Positions 1 to 8,700 of a stretch of DNA of 64,000 bases are shown here, in pieces (position 1 is the stretch's first letter; each line of letters opens with the position of its first letter). The position numbers and the translations under genes were made by a program. Source of the stretch: RU20A sp042610495. Lineage in GTDB: Bacteria; Pseudomonadota; Alphaproteobacteria; Rhizobiales; Rhizobiaceae. The stretch lies in assembly GCF_042610495.1 (NCBI RefSeq), contig NZ_JBHGAP010000001.1, positions 310,001 to 374,000 on the forward strand. Direction: 5' to 3'. The notes under the pieces were generated by a model, which saw only the letters and a program-made list of their open reading frames with translations, was not told the DNA's origin and did not search any database.

Positions 1-938
1 CGTCCGGCCTGCTGCTCTACGGCATGTCGCTGGTCTACGGCTTCACCGGCCATACGGGCTTTGCCGAGATTGCGCAGGCGCTGACGTCGGAAACCCGTTC
101 GCTCGGCTTCGTCTTCGGCCTCGTCTTCGTGCTTGCCGGCATCGCCTTTAAGATCTCGGCCGTGCCGTTCCACATGTGGACGCCGGACGTGTACGAAGGC
201 GCGCCGACGCCGGTGACGGCCTTCTTCGCCGCTGCACCGAAGGTCGCGGCCATGGCCATGCTGGTCCGCATCGTCATCGAAGCCTTCCAGCCGGTCGGCC
301 ATGACTGGCAGCAGATCGTCGTCTTCATCTCCATTGCCTCCATGCTGCTCGGCGCCTTCGCGGCGATCGGCCAGAAGAACATCAAGCGACTGATGGCCTA
401 TTCCTCCATCGGTCACATGGGCTATGCGCTGGTTGGTCTCGCCTCCGGCTCCGTTGCCGGCGTACGCGGCGTGCTCATCTACATGCTGATCTACATGGTC
501 ATGACGCTCGGTACTTTCGCCTGCATTCTCGCCATGCGCCGCAAGGACGGCGAGGCGGTGGAAAGCACCGACGATCTCGCCGGCCTGTCGCAGACCAAGC
601 CCTTCATGGCCGTCGTGCTGACGATCCTGATGTTCTCGCTGGCCGGCATTCCGCCGCTCGCGGGCTTCTTCGCCAAGTACTTCGTGTTCATGGCCGCCAT
701 CGAGGCGAAGCTCTACGCGCTGGCCATCATCGGCGTACTCGCCTCCGTCGTTGGCGCCTACTACTACCTGCGCATCATCAAGCTCATGTGGTTCGATGAT
801 CCCAAGGGCGAATTCGGCCGCACGGCCGGCGAACTGCGCCTCGTCTTCGGCCTCTCCGCGCTCTTCGTGGTGGGTTACATCCTGATCGGCGGTCCGCTCG
901 GCAGCGCGGCGGAAGTCGCAGCACGGACCTTCTTTTGA
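1..938 (+). CDS. nuoN: NADH-quinone oxidoreductase subunit N (NuoN), 3' part
   Basis: The window opens inside this gene; the frame is open from base 3 and about 311 C-terminal residues are visible of the roughly 480 usual for NuoN. It is a membrane-arm antiporter-like subunit of respiratory Complex I that helps pump protons across the inner membrane. Visible hallmarks are the conserved segment FHMWTPDVYEGAPTP, the lysine-bearing stretch NIKRLMAYSSIGHMGY, and about eight hydrophobic helices. The TGA stop shares bases with the TTG start of the downstream biotin ligase (TTGA overlap), so the two are probably translationally coupled. Family assignment is secure; the start codon lies outside the window. 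Confidence 0.96.
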   Translation, partial: SGLLLYGMSLVYGFTGHTGFAEIAQALTSETRSLGFVFGLVFVLAGIAFKISAVPFHMWTPDVYEGAPTPVTAFFAAAPKVAAMAMLVRIVIEAFQPVGHDWQQIVVFISIASMLLGAFAAIGQKNIKRLMAYSSIGHMGYALVGLASGSVAGVRGVLIYMLIYMVMTLGTFACILAMRRKDGEAVESTDDLAGLSQTKPFMAVVLTILMFSLAGIPPLAGFFAKYFVFMAAIEAKLYALAIIGVLASVVGAYYYLRIIKLMWFDDPKGEFGRTAGELRLVFGLSALFVVGYILIGGPLGSAAEVAARTFF

Positions 939-1708
939 TCACGGCTTCGCCTGCCGGACGGCATCGCCTGGATGCCTTCCGCCACGAACATCTGCCGGAG
1001 ATCGGCTCGACGAATACGGCCGCGCTCGAAAGGGCGCGGTCGGGTGATCCGGGACATCTCTGGATCACGGCGGACCGCCAGCTGGGCGGTCGCGGCCGGC
1101 GCGGGCGTCCCTGGGCCTCCGAGCCCGGCAATCTCTACGCTTCCCTCCTTTTGATGGACGTGGCGCCCATCGAGGCGCTCGGAAGTCTGCCGCTTGCCGT
1201 CGCCGTGGCGGTGCAGCGCGCGGTGCAGGCCGTGCTGCCGCCGGATGGCGCCAAGGCTGCGGTCAAATGGCCGAACGACATCCTGATCGACGGCCGCAAG
1301 ATGTGCGGCATCCTGATCGAAGGCGAGAAGCTTCCCGACGGCCGCCACGCCGTGGTCATCGGCATCGGCATCAATATCGCGACGGCGCCCGAGGCGACGC
1401 TCTACCCCGTCACCACGATCCGCGAGGCCGGCGGCACGGTTCTCCCCGACGAACTCTTCACCCATCTGTTCATGGAGATGGCGGCGGCGCTTCATCTGTG
1501 GGATGCTGGTCGCGGACTTGAGGCGATCGTTGCGGACTGGCGCGCGGCGGCGCACGGCATTGGTCGGCCGATCACGGTCAACATGACCGACCGATCCATT
1601 CCAGGCCGCTTCGTCGATATCGACGAGACCGGTCGCCTGATGCTGGAGACGGATGACGGCGCCGTGATGCGGATTGCGGCTGGCGACGTGTTCTTCACGC
1701 CCGTTTGA
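935..1708 (+). CDS. birA: Biotin--[acetyl-CoA-carboxylase] ligase, monofunctional
   Basis: A 257-residue cytoplasmic enzyme that forms biotinyl-AMP and transfers biotin to the lysine of AccB and other biotin proteins; an accB with the biotinylation motif lies further along in this window. The adenylate-binding loop GRGRRG is at residues 52-57 and the KWPND motif at 111-115, followed by a small C-terminal SH3-like domain. There is no N-terminal helix-turn-helix, so it should not act as a repressor as E. coli BirA does. It starts with TTG at 935, overlapping the nuoN stop by four bases. No ATG is positioned to keep the N-terminal strand, so TTG is the best start. Confidence 0.93.
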   Translation: MITASPAGRHRLDAFRHEHLPEIGSTNTAALERARSGDPGHLWITADRQLGGRGRRGRPWASEPGNLYASLLLMDVAPIEALGSLPLAVAVAVQRAVQAVLPPDGAKAAVKWPNDILIDGRKMCGILIEGEKLPDGRHAVVIGIGINIATAPEATLYPVTTIREAGGTVLPDELFTHLFMEMAAALHLWDAGRGLEAIVADWRAAAHGIGRPITVNMTDRSIPGRFVDIDETGRLMLETDDGAVMRIAAGDVFFTPV

Positions 1709-1976
1709 CGCCTGAGACCTGGCGCGGCGCATTCGCGACGGGGAGGCAGGGGACAGTTGGGTAACGGCTTCGGCATCCGGAGGCATTTGCCGGAGGGATT
1801 CGCCGGAAGGATTTGAAGGTGCAGCCGGGGACCCCGCCGGTTGCGCCGAATGGAGACGGCGCAGGGCGTCGTCTGGGGATCGCTTCGTCCCGTCTGGCAG
1901 TCCATGCCAGCGGCGAAAACTCTATGGATTGAAGGCCGCGCCGGGAGGTGCCGCCGAAACGAAAGTGACTGACACA

Positions 1977-3644
1977 ATGGCTGACCAAGACGAACTCGTC
2001 TTTCTGCCGCTTGGCGGCGTGGGCGAAATCGGCATGAATCTCGCGCTTTACGGCTTCGGCTGGCCCAAGCAGCGAAAATGGATCATGGTCGATTGCGGCG
2101 TGACTTTCCCGGGCCCCGATCTGCCGGGCGTCGATCTCGTGCTGCCGGACGTGAGCTTCCTTGCCCATGAGCGCAAGAATCTGCTGGGCATCATCATCAC
2201 CCATGCGCATGAAGACCATTACGGTGCACTGAACGATCTGTGGCCCGGTCTTGCCGTGCCGATCTACGCCTCGCCCTTTACCGCGGGCATGCTGGAGGCC
2301 AAGCGCAACTACGAGGGCACGCGCGGCGAATTGCCCATCACCATTTTCAAGCAGGGCGACCGCATCAATGTCGGCCCCTTCGAAATCGAGGCGATCGGTG
2401 TCAACCACTCGATCCCCGAGCCGATGGCGCTGCACATCCGCACGCCGCTCGGTGCGGTCGTTCACACCGGCGACTGGAAGATCGATCTCGAGCCCTCGCT
2501 CGGACCGCTGACGGATGAAGACCGCCTGCGCGCCATTGGCGAAGAGGGCGTGCTGGCGCTCGTCTGCGACAGCACGAACGCCATGCGCGATGGCGTTTCC
2601 CCCTCCGAGCGCGAGGTCTCCGACAGCCTGACGGAGATCATCCGCAATGCCGAAGGGCGGGTCGGCATCACCACCTTTTCTTCCAATGTCGGCCGCATCC
2701 GCTCGATTGCGCGCGCGGCGGAAGCCGCCGACCGCGAAGTGCTGCTGCTCGGCAGTTCCATGAAGCGCGTCGTCGCTGTTGCCCGCGACATCGGCCTCAT
2801 GGAAGGCATCAAGCCCTTCATCGACGAGGATGAATTCGGCTATATCCCGCGCGACAAGGTCGTGGTGATCCTCACGGGTTCCCAGGGCGAGCCGCGCGCC
2901 GCGCTCGCCAAGATCGCCCGCGACGAGATGCGCAATGTCGCCTTTTCGGCCGGCGACACGATCGTCTTTTCCTCGCGCGCCATTCCCGGCAACGAGAAGG
3001 CGATCAACGACATCAAGAACGGCCTGATCGAACAGGGCATCCTGATCGTCACCGACAGCGAGGCGCTGGTGCACGTCTCCGGCCACCCGCGCCGCAACGA
3101 ACTGCAGCAGATGTATGGCTGGCTGAAGCCTGAGATCGTCGTGCCCGTGCATGGCGAGGCCGCGCACCTGACGGCGCATGGCGAGCTTGCCCGCCAGTCC
3201 GGCATCGCCAAGGTGCCGCGCGTGCGCAACGGCGACATGCTGAAGCTGGCGCCGGGCGAGCCCGACGTGGTGGACGAAGCCCCGCATGGCCGCATCTTCA
3301 AGGACGGCAACCTGATCGGCGATTTCGACGAAATGGGCATCGGCGAGCGCCGCAAGCTCTCCTTTGCCGGCCATGTCTCGGTCAGCGTCGTGCTCAACGA
3401 GCGCTATGATTTCGTCGCCGACCCCGATCTCGTCGCGATCGGCCTGCCCGAGTTCGATGACGAAGGCGAGGACATGGAAGACACGCTCTATGACGCCGTG
3501 CTCGGCGCCGTCGAGAGCATCCCGCGCGGCAAGCGCAAGGATCTCGCCATGCTGCAGGAGGCCGTGCGCCGCGCCGTGCGCTCCACCGCCAACCAGATCT
3601 GGGGCAAGAAGCCGCTTGTCACCGTCTTCGTGACGAAGGTCTGA
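1977..3644 (+). CDS. rnj: Ribonuclease J
   Basis: A 555-residue metallo-beta-lactamase/beta-CASP ribonuclease acting in mRNA turnover and rRNA end maturation, with 5'-3' exonuclease and endonuclease activity in the family. The zinc-binding motif HAHEDH is at about residues 76-81, with HTGDWKID further on, then the beta-CASP domain and a C-terminal domain ending near VTKV. The frame is open upstream to a TTG at 1929, but the ATG at 1977 gives the usual N-terminus MADQDELVFLPLGGVGEIG. A 268-base gap separates it from birA. RNase E and RNase R are also encoded in this window, so this organism combines both the J and E degradation systems, as rhizobia do. Confidence 0.95.
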   Translation: MADQDELVFLPLGGVGEIGMNLALYGFGWPKQRKWIMVDCGVTFPGPDLPGVDLVLPDVSFLAHERKNLLGIIITHAHEDHYGALNDLWPGLAVPIYASPFTAGMLEAKRNYEGTRGELPITIFKQGDRINVGPFEIEAIGVNHSIPEPMALHIRTPLGAVVHTGDWKIDLEPSLGPLTDEDRLRAIGEEGVLALVCDSTNAMRDGVSPSEREVSDSLTEIIRNAEGRVGITTFSSNVGRIRSIARAAEAADREVLLLGSSMKRVVAVARDIGLMEGIKPFIDEDEFGYIPRDKVVVILTGSQGEPRAALAKIARDEMRNVAFSAGDTIVFSSRAIPGNEKAINDIKNGLIEQGILIVTDSEALVHVSGHPRRNELQQMYGWLKPEIVVPVHGEAAHLTAHGELARQSGIAKVPRVRNGDMLKLAPGEPDVVDEAPHGRIFKDGNLIGDFDEMGIGERRKLSFAGHVSVSVVLNERYDFVADPDLVAIGLPEFDDEGEDMEDTLYDAVLGAVESIPRGKRKDLAMLQEAVRRAVRSTANQIWGKKPLVTVFVTKV

Positions 3645-3671
3645 TGGAAAAGAAGCGGGCTTGGTGTGTAA

Positions 3672-3717
3672 AGCATGTCTCCTGACAGTGTGCCGCGGTT
3701 TCAGGAAAAGACATGCT
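3672..3717. repeat. Rhizobial-type palindromic intergenic repeat
   Basis: An imperfect inverted repeat just downstream of rnj. AGCATGTCTCCTGA (3672-3685) pairs with TCAGGAAAAGACATGCT (3701-3717) except for a three-base bulge, around a core containing TGTGCCGCGGTTT. From memory it resembles the short palindromes starting AGCATGTC that are scattered in many copies between genes in rhizobial chromosomes. It could fold in RNA and influence the rnj 3' end. The repeat-family identity is inferred; only the dyad itself is seen. Confidence 0.55.
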
Positions 3718-3778
3718 GTAGCACGGTGCGCCCGCCGGCTCGTCCGGCGGGTCTGAAAGCCTGACAGGAGGAAAGCCG

Positions 3779-4183
3779 ATGCTCGGTCGCGTCAATCATA
3801 TCGCACTGGCGGTCGCCGATCTCGCCGCCGCCGCCGCTCGCTACCGCGATACGCTCGGGGCTTCCGTCTCGGCGCCGCAGGCGCTGCCCGAGCATGGCGT
3901 CACCGTCTGCTTCGTGGAGCTTGAGAACACCAAGGTCGAGCTCCTGGAGCCGCTGGGCGCGGCCTCTCCGATTTCCGCCTTTCTCGACAAGAACCCCTCC
4001 GGCGGCATGCACCACATCTGCTACGAGGTGGCCGATATCCGCGCGGCCCGCGATCGGCTGAAAGGCGAGGGCGCCCGCGTGCTCGGTGACGGCGAACCGA
4101 AGATCGGTGCCCATGGCCGACCCGTCCTCTTCCTGCATCCCAAGGATTTCATGGGCTGCCTGATCGAGCTCGAAGAGGTGTGA
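3779..4183 (+). CDS. mce: Methylmalonyl-CoA epimerase
   Basis: A 134-residue VOC-fold (glyoxalase-like) protein that interconverts the R and S forms of methylmalonyl-CoA, linking propionyl-CoA breakdown to succinyl-CoA. It begins with the typical MLGRVNHIALAV, carrying a metal-binding histidine, has GGMHHICYEV in the middle, and ends CLIELEEV, where the glutamate is another metal ligand. An AGGAGG ribosome binding site lies just before the ATG. It is followed by a DUF1467 gene, a pairing common in alphaproteobacteria. Confidence 0.93.
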   Translation: MLGRVNHIALAVADLAAAAARYRDTLGASVSAPQALPEHGVTVCFVELENTKVELLEPLGAASPISAFLDKNPSGGMHHICYEVADIRAARDRLKGEGARVLGDGEPKIGAHGRPVLFLHPKDFMGCLIELEEV

Positions 4184-4261
4184 CAGAAGGGCGCGTCGAT
4201 TTCCCTTCATGCGGACCGACGGGCGCGGTATAGAAGCCGGCCTGATGTCTGGAGCGTCCGC

Positions 4262-4531
4262 ATGACCTGGTTCTCGATTTTCGCCGTCTACTTCGTCATC
4301 TGGTGGATCACGCTCTTCGCGGTCCTGCCGTTCGGCCTGCGCACGCAGGCGGAAGACAATCACGTGGTTCCCGGGACGGTGGAAAGCGCCCCCACGCGGT
4401 TTCGCGGCTTGCGGATCGTCATCGTTACGTCGATCGCCGCGGCCGTCATCCACATCGGCTGGTACATTCTGTCCGACCGCTTCGGCCTCGGCTTCGATGC
4501 CATACCGCGATTTGCACCCAAATTTTATTGA
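4262..4531 (+). CDS. DUF1467 family small membrane protein
   Basis: An 89-residue protein with two hydrophobic helices (about residues 4-25 and 52-70) separated by a polar loop containing LPFGLRTQAEDNHVVPGT, the signature of the DUF1467 family. Function is unknown. It lies 78 bases after mce and is probably cotranscribed with it; the conserved neighbourhood suggests, but does not prove, a link to inner-membrane metabolism. It is the last gene before a long non-coding stretch with a strong hairpin terminator. Confidence 0.85.
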   Translation: MTWFSIFAVYFVIWWITLFAVLPFGLRTQAEDNHVVPGTVESAPTRFRGLRIVIVTSIAAAVIHIGWYILSDRFGLGFDAIPRFAPKFY

Positions 4532-5197
4532 GTCCGACTGTCGGTCGATCCTGCCGCCAAGGCCACGTCGCAAAGACGCCATCCGATGTCGGTATCGGTA
4601 GAATGCGGCGGATGTGCAGACAGTAGCGATCCGTTGATCGCCCTCTGCTGATTTGCAAGAAAGCAAAAAAAAACAAGGCTTGAAGCCTTGTTTTTTAAGT
4701 TTCGCGTGATCCTTATCCGTTTCCGGCGGCTGCGGGTGAACGCGCCTTAGATCTGATCCTCCCAAGACTTGACCGCGAATTTCGACAAGAATTTAATCTC
4801 CTTGCCTCTTTTGTGAGCCGAAACTAGCCCAACCACTAATCTATGTCATCTTCTTTTTTTGCATTTTTGACACAGTCTGGCATTTTTTTGCTGTTGACAA
4901 AAACGTGTCGCCGTCACAACCGGCAGATATGACTTACGTTTGCGTAAACGGCAGTTGAAACCTGTGCGACGCGCCGGTTTGCCAGCCTTGCGGAGCTTTC
5001 GAGCGGGTTTTCTTCCCGGTGCGAAGCGTCTATGAACGCTTCACGAAACGAGAACGGGTGACTCGGCGGGTGCTGTCCTGAATGGGAGCGCGGGGCTGCA
5101 AGGAAAGCGGCCGACGCCGCTCTGGGCTGGGCTTTCCGATATCCTGAATTTGCCCGAATCTGCTTCCAAGCGGATGTAACCCTGTCTGGACACTACG
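4532..5197. other. Intergenic region between DUF1467 gene and proS
   Basis: A 666-base stretch with no convincing ORF. It contains a perfect-arm terminator hairpin (4667-4697), then a more AT-rich part (about 4790-4935) with T-runs and a TTGACA hexamer at 4894-4899. No well-spaced -10 box follows that hexamer. A transcript reaching the hairpin from either side could be a small RNA, but none is recognised. The proS promoter and leader presumably lie in the right half. Confidence 0.5.
4667..4697 (+). terminator. Rho-independent terminator, bidirectional
   Basis: Twelve-base perfect arms AAAACAAGGCTT (4670-4681) and AAGCCTTGTTTT (4683-4694), with a run of A before and T after, so it can terminate transcription from both directions. 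It lies about 135 bases after the DUF1467 stop and most simply ends the mce operon. Confidence 0.85.
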
Positions 5198-6526
5198 ATG
5201 CGTCTTTCCCGCTACTTCCTGCCGATCCTGAAGGAAAACCCCAAGGAGGCGGAAATCGTCTCCCACCGCCTGATGCTGCGCGCCGGCATGATCCGCCAGC
5301 AGTCGGCCGGTATCTATTCCTGGCTGCCGCTCGGCAAGCGAGTGCTCGACAAGGTCAACCGCATCATCCGCGAGGAGCAGGACCGCTCCGGCGCCATCGA
5401 GCTCCTGATGCCGACGCTGCAGTCTGCCGAACTCTGGCAGGAGAGCGGCCGCTACGAGGATTACGGCAAGGAAATGCTGCGCATCAAGGACCGCCAGGAG
5501 CGCCCGATGCTCTATGGCCCGACGAACGAGGAGATGATCACCGACATCTTCCGTTCCTCGGTGAAGTCCTACAAGGATCTGCCACTCAACCTCTACCACA
5601 TCCAGCTGAAGTTCCGCGACGAGATGCGCCCGCGCTTCGGCACCATGCGCTCGCGCGAATTCCTGATGAAGGACGCCTACTCCTTCGACCTGACCAAGGA
5701 AGGCGCGATCCACGCCTATAACCGCATGTTCGCGGCCTATCTGCGCACCTTCGAGCGGCTTGGCCTGCGCGCCATTCCCATGCGCGCCGACACCGGCCCG
5801 ATCGGCGGCAACCACAGCCACGAATTCATCATTCTCGCCGATACCGGCGAATCGGAAGTCTTCTGCCACAAGGACTTCGTGACCTTCGACACGCCGCCCG
5901 TCGATACCGATTTCGATGATGTCGCCGGCCTGCAGGCGATCTTCGACAAGTGGACCTCGGTCTACGCCGCCACATCCGAAATGCACGATGCCGAAGCCTT
6001 CGAGGCGATTCCCGAAGGCGAGCGCCTCTCGGCCCGCGGCATCGAGGTCGGCCACATCTTCTATTTCGGCACCAAATATTCCGAGCCCATGGGCGCCAAG
6101 GTTCTCGGCCCCGACGGCAAGGAGCACCTGGTCCACATGGGCTCCTACGGCATCGGCCCGACGCGCCTCGTTCCGGCGATCATCGAAGCCTCCCATGACG
6201 ACAACGGCATCATCTGGCCGGCTTCCGTCGCCCCCTTCGATGCCGTCGTCATCAACATGAAGGCGGGCGATGCCGCCTGCGACGAAGCCTCGCTCAAGCT
6301 TTATCAGGCATTGTCCAATGCGGGCCTCGACATGCTCTATGACGACACCGACGATCGCGCCGGCGCGAAGTTCGCGACCGCCGACCTCATCGGTGTTCCC
6401 CAGCAGATCATCGTCGGCCCGCGCGGCATCGCCAATGGCGAGGTCGAGATCAAGGACCGCAAGACCGGCGAGCGCCAGACCCTGTCCGTCGAGGCAGCCG
6501 TCAACCGCCTGACCGCCGGCCGGTGA
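5198..6526 (+). CDS. proS: Prolyl-tRNA synthetase, short type
   Basis: A 442-residue class II aminoacyl-tRNA synthetase that charges tRNA-Pro. Motif 2 (FRDEMRPRFGTMRSREFLMKD) and motif 3 (GIGPTRLVPAIIE) are visible, followed by the C-terminal anticodon-binding domain. It lacks the roughly 180-residue editing insertion between motifs 2 and 3 found in the 570-residue E. coli enzyme; this short form is normal in alphaproteobacteria, so Ala-tRNA-Pro clearance must depend on another protein. It begins MRLSRYFLPILKENPKEAE after a long non-coding leader and is followed 59 bases later by the lol genes. Confidence 0.96.
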   Translation: MRLSRYFLPILKENPKEAEIVSHRLMLRAGMIRQQSAGIYSWLPLGKRVLDKVNRIIREEQDRSGAIELLMPTLQSAELWQESGRYEDYGKEMLRIKDRQERPMLYGPTNEEMITDIFRSSVKSYKDLPLNLYHIQLKFRDEMRPRFGTMRSREFLMKDAYSFDLTKEGAIHAYNRMFAAYLRTFERLGLRAIPMRADTGPIGGNHSHEFIILADTGESEVFCHKDFVTFDTPPVDTDFDDVAGLQAIFDKWTSVYAATSEMHDAEAFEAIPEGERLSARGIEVGHIFYFGTKYSEPMGAKVLGPDGKEHLVHMGSYGIGPTRLVPAIIEASHDDNGIIWPASVAPFDAVVINMKAGDAACDEASLKLYQALSNAGLDMLYDDTDDRAGAKFATADLIGVPQQIIVGPRGIANGEVEIKDRKTGERQTLSVEAAVNRLTAGR

Positions 6527-6585
6527 GGGCCGCCAACTGAGGAAGGCCGCACGCCCGAGGGCTGTGACCAAGTGAAGGGACTGGG

Positions 6586-7914
6586 ATGAGCGCCGCGACC
6601 GACAGCATGAACGGCACCGCACCGGAAAGCACGGGGCAGGGCGGCGACCTGCCGCGCGGCAGCCGGCCCTTTTCGGCCTTCGAGCGCATGGTGGCCTGGC
6701 GCTACCTGCGCTCGCGCCGCAAGGAAGCCTTCATCTCCGTCATTGCCGGCTTTTCCTTCATCGGCATCATGCTGGGGGTTGCGACCCTCATCATCGTCAT
6801 GGCCGTGATGAACGGCTTCCGCACCGAACTCATCTCCCGCATTCTCGGCATCAACGGCCACATGATCGTGCAGCCGATCGACAGTCCGCTGAACGATTAC
6901 GCCGATCTCGCCAAGCGGCTGGAAACCGTGCCGGGTGTGACGATGGCGATCCCGATGATCGAGGGCCAGACGCTTGCCTCCGGCGCCGGTGGTGCGGGCA
7001 CCGGCGCGCTGGTGCGTGGCGTGCGCGCCGATGACCTCGGCAAGATGAAGTCGATCTCCGACCACATCACCTCCGGCGACATGGTGGGCTTTGCCTCCGG
7101 CTCCGGCCTCCTCATCGGCTCGCGCATGGCCGACCAGCTCGGCCTCAAGGCCGGCGACACGATCACGCTGGTGGCGCCGGAAGGCGACGTGACGCCGCTC
7201 GGCGTCAATCCGCGCGTCAAATCCTATACCGTATCGGGCATCTTCGAGATCGGCATGTCGGAATATGATGCCTCGATCATCTTCATGCCGCTGGAAGAAG
7301 CCCAACTCTACTTCAACGTGGAGGGTATCGTTCAGTCGATCGAGATCTTCGTCAGCAATCCCGATCAGGTGGACCAGTTGAGGAAGCCGATCGAGGATGC
7401 CGCCGGCCGGCAGATCTTCCTCACCGACTGGCGCGACCGCAACAAGACCTTCTTCTCCGCCCTGCAGGTGGAGCGCAACGTGATGTTCATGATCCTGACG
7501 CTGATCGTACTGGTGGCGGCGCTCAACATCGTCTCGGGCCTCATCATGCTGGTCAAGGACAAGGGCAGCGACATCGCCATCCTGCGCACCATGGGCGCCA
7601 CCTCCGGCGCCGTGATGCGCATCTTCTTCATGACCGGCGCGGCGATCGGCATTGTCGGCACCTTTGCCGGTGTGGCGCTTGGCGTCGTCGTCTGCCTCAA
7701 CATCGAATCGATCCGCCAGTTCTTCTCCTGGATATCGGGAACGACGATCTTCAATCCGGAGCTCTATTTCCTCAGCCAGCTTCCGGCCGACATGAACCCC
7801 GGCGAGACGATCTCCGTCGTGCTCATGGCGCTGGCGCTGTCCTTCCTCGCCACCATCTTCCCGGCCTGGCGCGCCTCGCGCCTCGATCCGGTGCAGGCGC
7901 TGCGCTACGAATGA
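6586..7914 (+). CDS. Lipoprotein-releasing ABC transporter permease (LolC/E family)
   Basis: A 442-residue inner-membrane permease that, with LolD, extracts lipoproteins from the inner membrane and hands them to LolA. One transmembrane helix follows the N-terminal arm (about residues 47-72, FISVIAGFSFIGIMLGVATL), then a MacB-like periplasmic domain of about 200 residues, then three C-terminal helices and the closing SRLDPVQALRYE. Only one permease gene is present rather than separate lolC and lolE, so the transporter is probably a homodimer of this subunit, as in LolDF systems. lolD follows 58 bases downstream. Confidence 0.93.
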   Translation: MSAATDSMNGTAPESTGQGGDLPRGSRPFSAFERMVAWRYLRSRRKEAFISVIAGFSFIGIMLGVATLIIVMAVMNGFRTELISRILGINGHMIVQPIDSPLNDYADLAKRLETVPGVTMAIPMIEGQTLASGAGGAGTGALVRGVRADDLGKMKSISDHITSGDMVGFASGSGLLIGSRMADQLGLKAGDTITLVAPEGDVTPLGVNPRVKSYTVSGIFEIGMSEYDASIIFMPLEEAQLYFNVEGIVQSIEIFVSNPDQVDQLRKPIEDAAGRQIFLTDWRDRNKTFFSALQVERNVMFMILTLIVLVAALNIVSGLIMLVKDKGSDIAILRTMGATSGAVMRIFFMTGAAIGIVGTFAGVALGVVVCLNIESIRQFFSWISGTTIFNPELYFLSQLPADMNPGETISVVLMALALSFLATIFPAWRASRLDPVQALRYE

Positions 7915-7972
7915 TGCCGCGATCCGCAATGCTCGTGACAAGACCAAGCCCCGAAGGCACAAGGACCCGCCG

Positions 7973-8656
7973 ATGACCCAGCGCGTGGCACTGCAATTGA
8001 CCGGCGTCGAGCGCCATTACCCGCAGGGCGAAACCTTCCTGTCGATCCTCAAGGGTGCCGATTTCAGCCTGCACAGCGGCGAAACGGTGGCACTCGTGGC
8101 GCCGTCCGGCACCGGCAAGTCGACGCTGCTGCAGATCGCCGGTCTTCTGGAAAAGCCCGATGGCGGCGAGGTGAAGATCAACGGCCTGTCCTGCGGCAAT
8201 CTGCCGGATGAGAAGCGCACGGCCGTCCGCCGCAACGAGATCGGCTTCGTCTACCAGTTCCACCATCTGCTGCCGGAATTCACCGCGCTTGAAAACATCA
8301 TGATGCCGCAGCTGATTGCCGGCCTGCCGAAAGCCGAGGCGCGCGAGCGGGCTGCGGCGCTGCTCGACTACATGCGCATCGGTCACCGTGCGGAACATCG
8401 TCCCGCCGAACTGTCCGGCGGCGAGCAGCAGCGCGTCGCCATCGCCCGCGCCGTGGCAAATGCGCCGCTCGTGCTTCTGGCCGACGAGCCGACCGGCAAT
8501 CTCGACCCGGAAACCGCCGGCTACGTCTTCGAGGCGCTCGAGGCGCTGGTGCGCCAGTCGGGCCTCGCCGCCATGATCGCCACCCACAACCACGAACTCG
8601 CCGGCCTCATGGACCGCCGCGTGACGATCGAGGACGGCAAGGTCGTCGAGTTCTGA
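7973..8656 (+). CDS. lolD: Lipoprotein-releasing ABC transporter ATPase LolD
   Basis: A 227-residue ATPase subunit of the Lol exporter. Walker A is APSGTGKST (about 43-51, with A for the usual first G), the signature is LSGGEQQRVAIARA, and Walker B is LVLLADEPTGNLD. It pairs with the permease immediately upstream. After the stop, a GC-rich hairpin without a T-tract (GCCGGCC at 8673-8679, GGCCGGC at 8684-8690) separates it from the convergent secreted-protein gene. Confidence 0.94.
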   Translation: MTQRVALQLTGVERHYPQGETFLSILKGADFSLHSGETVALVAPSGTGKSTLLQIAGLLEKPDGGEVKINGLSCGNLPDEKRTAVRRNEIGFVYQFHHLLPEFTALENIMMPQLIAGLPKAEARERAAALLDYMRIGHRAEHRPAELSGGEQQRVAIARAVANAPLVLLADEPTGNLDPETAGYVFEALEALVRQSGLAAMIATHNHELAGLMDRRVTIEDGKVVEF

Positions 8657-8700
8657 CGTTTTCCTGAGGTGTGCCGGCCAGACGGCCGGCCGTCACGCGG

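Noticed and set aside
875..1786. 303-residue minus-strand ORF antisense to birA
   Set aside because: His/Arg-rich shadow of a highly biased coding strand, as seen opposite many genes here (for example 9870-12839 opposite dnaE1).
1929..1976. Upstream TTG start extending RNase J by 16 residues
   Set aside because: The extension (MKAAPGGAAETKVTD) is not family-like; ATG 1977 gives the usual N-terminus.
4891..4935. Sigma-70 promoter at TTGACA 4894 for proS
   Set aside because: No -10 element at 16-18 bases; the nearest GATAT-like box is 25 bases away.
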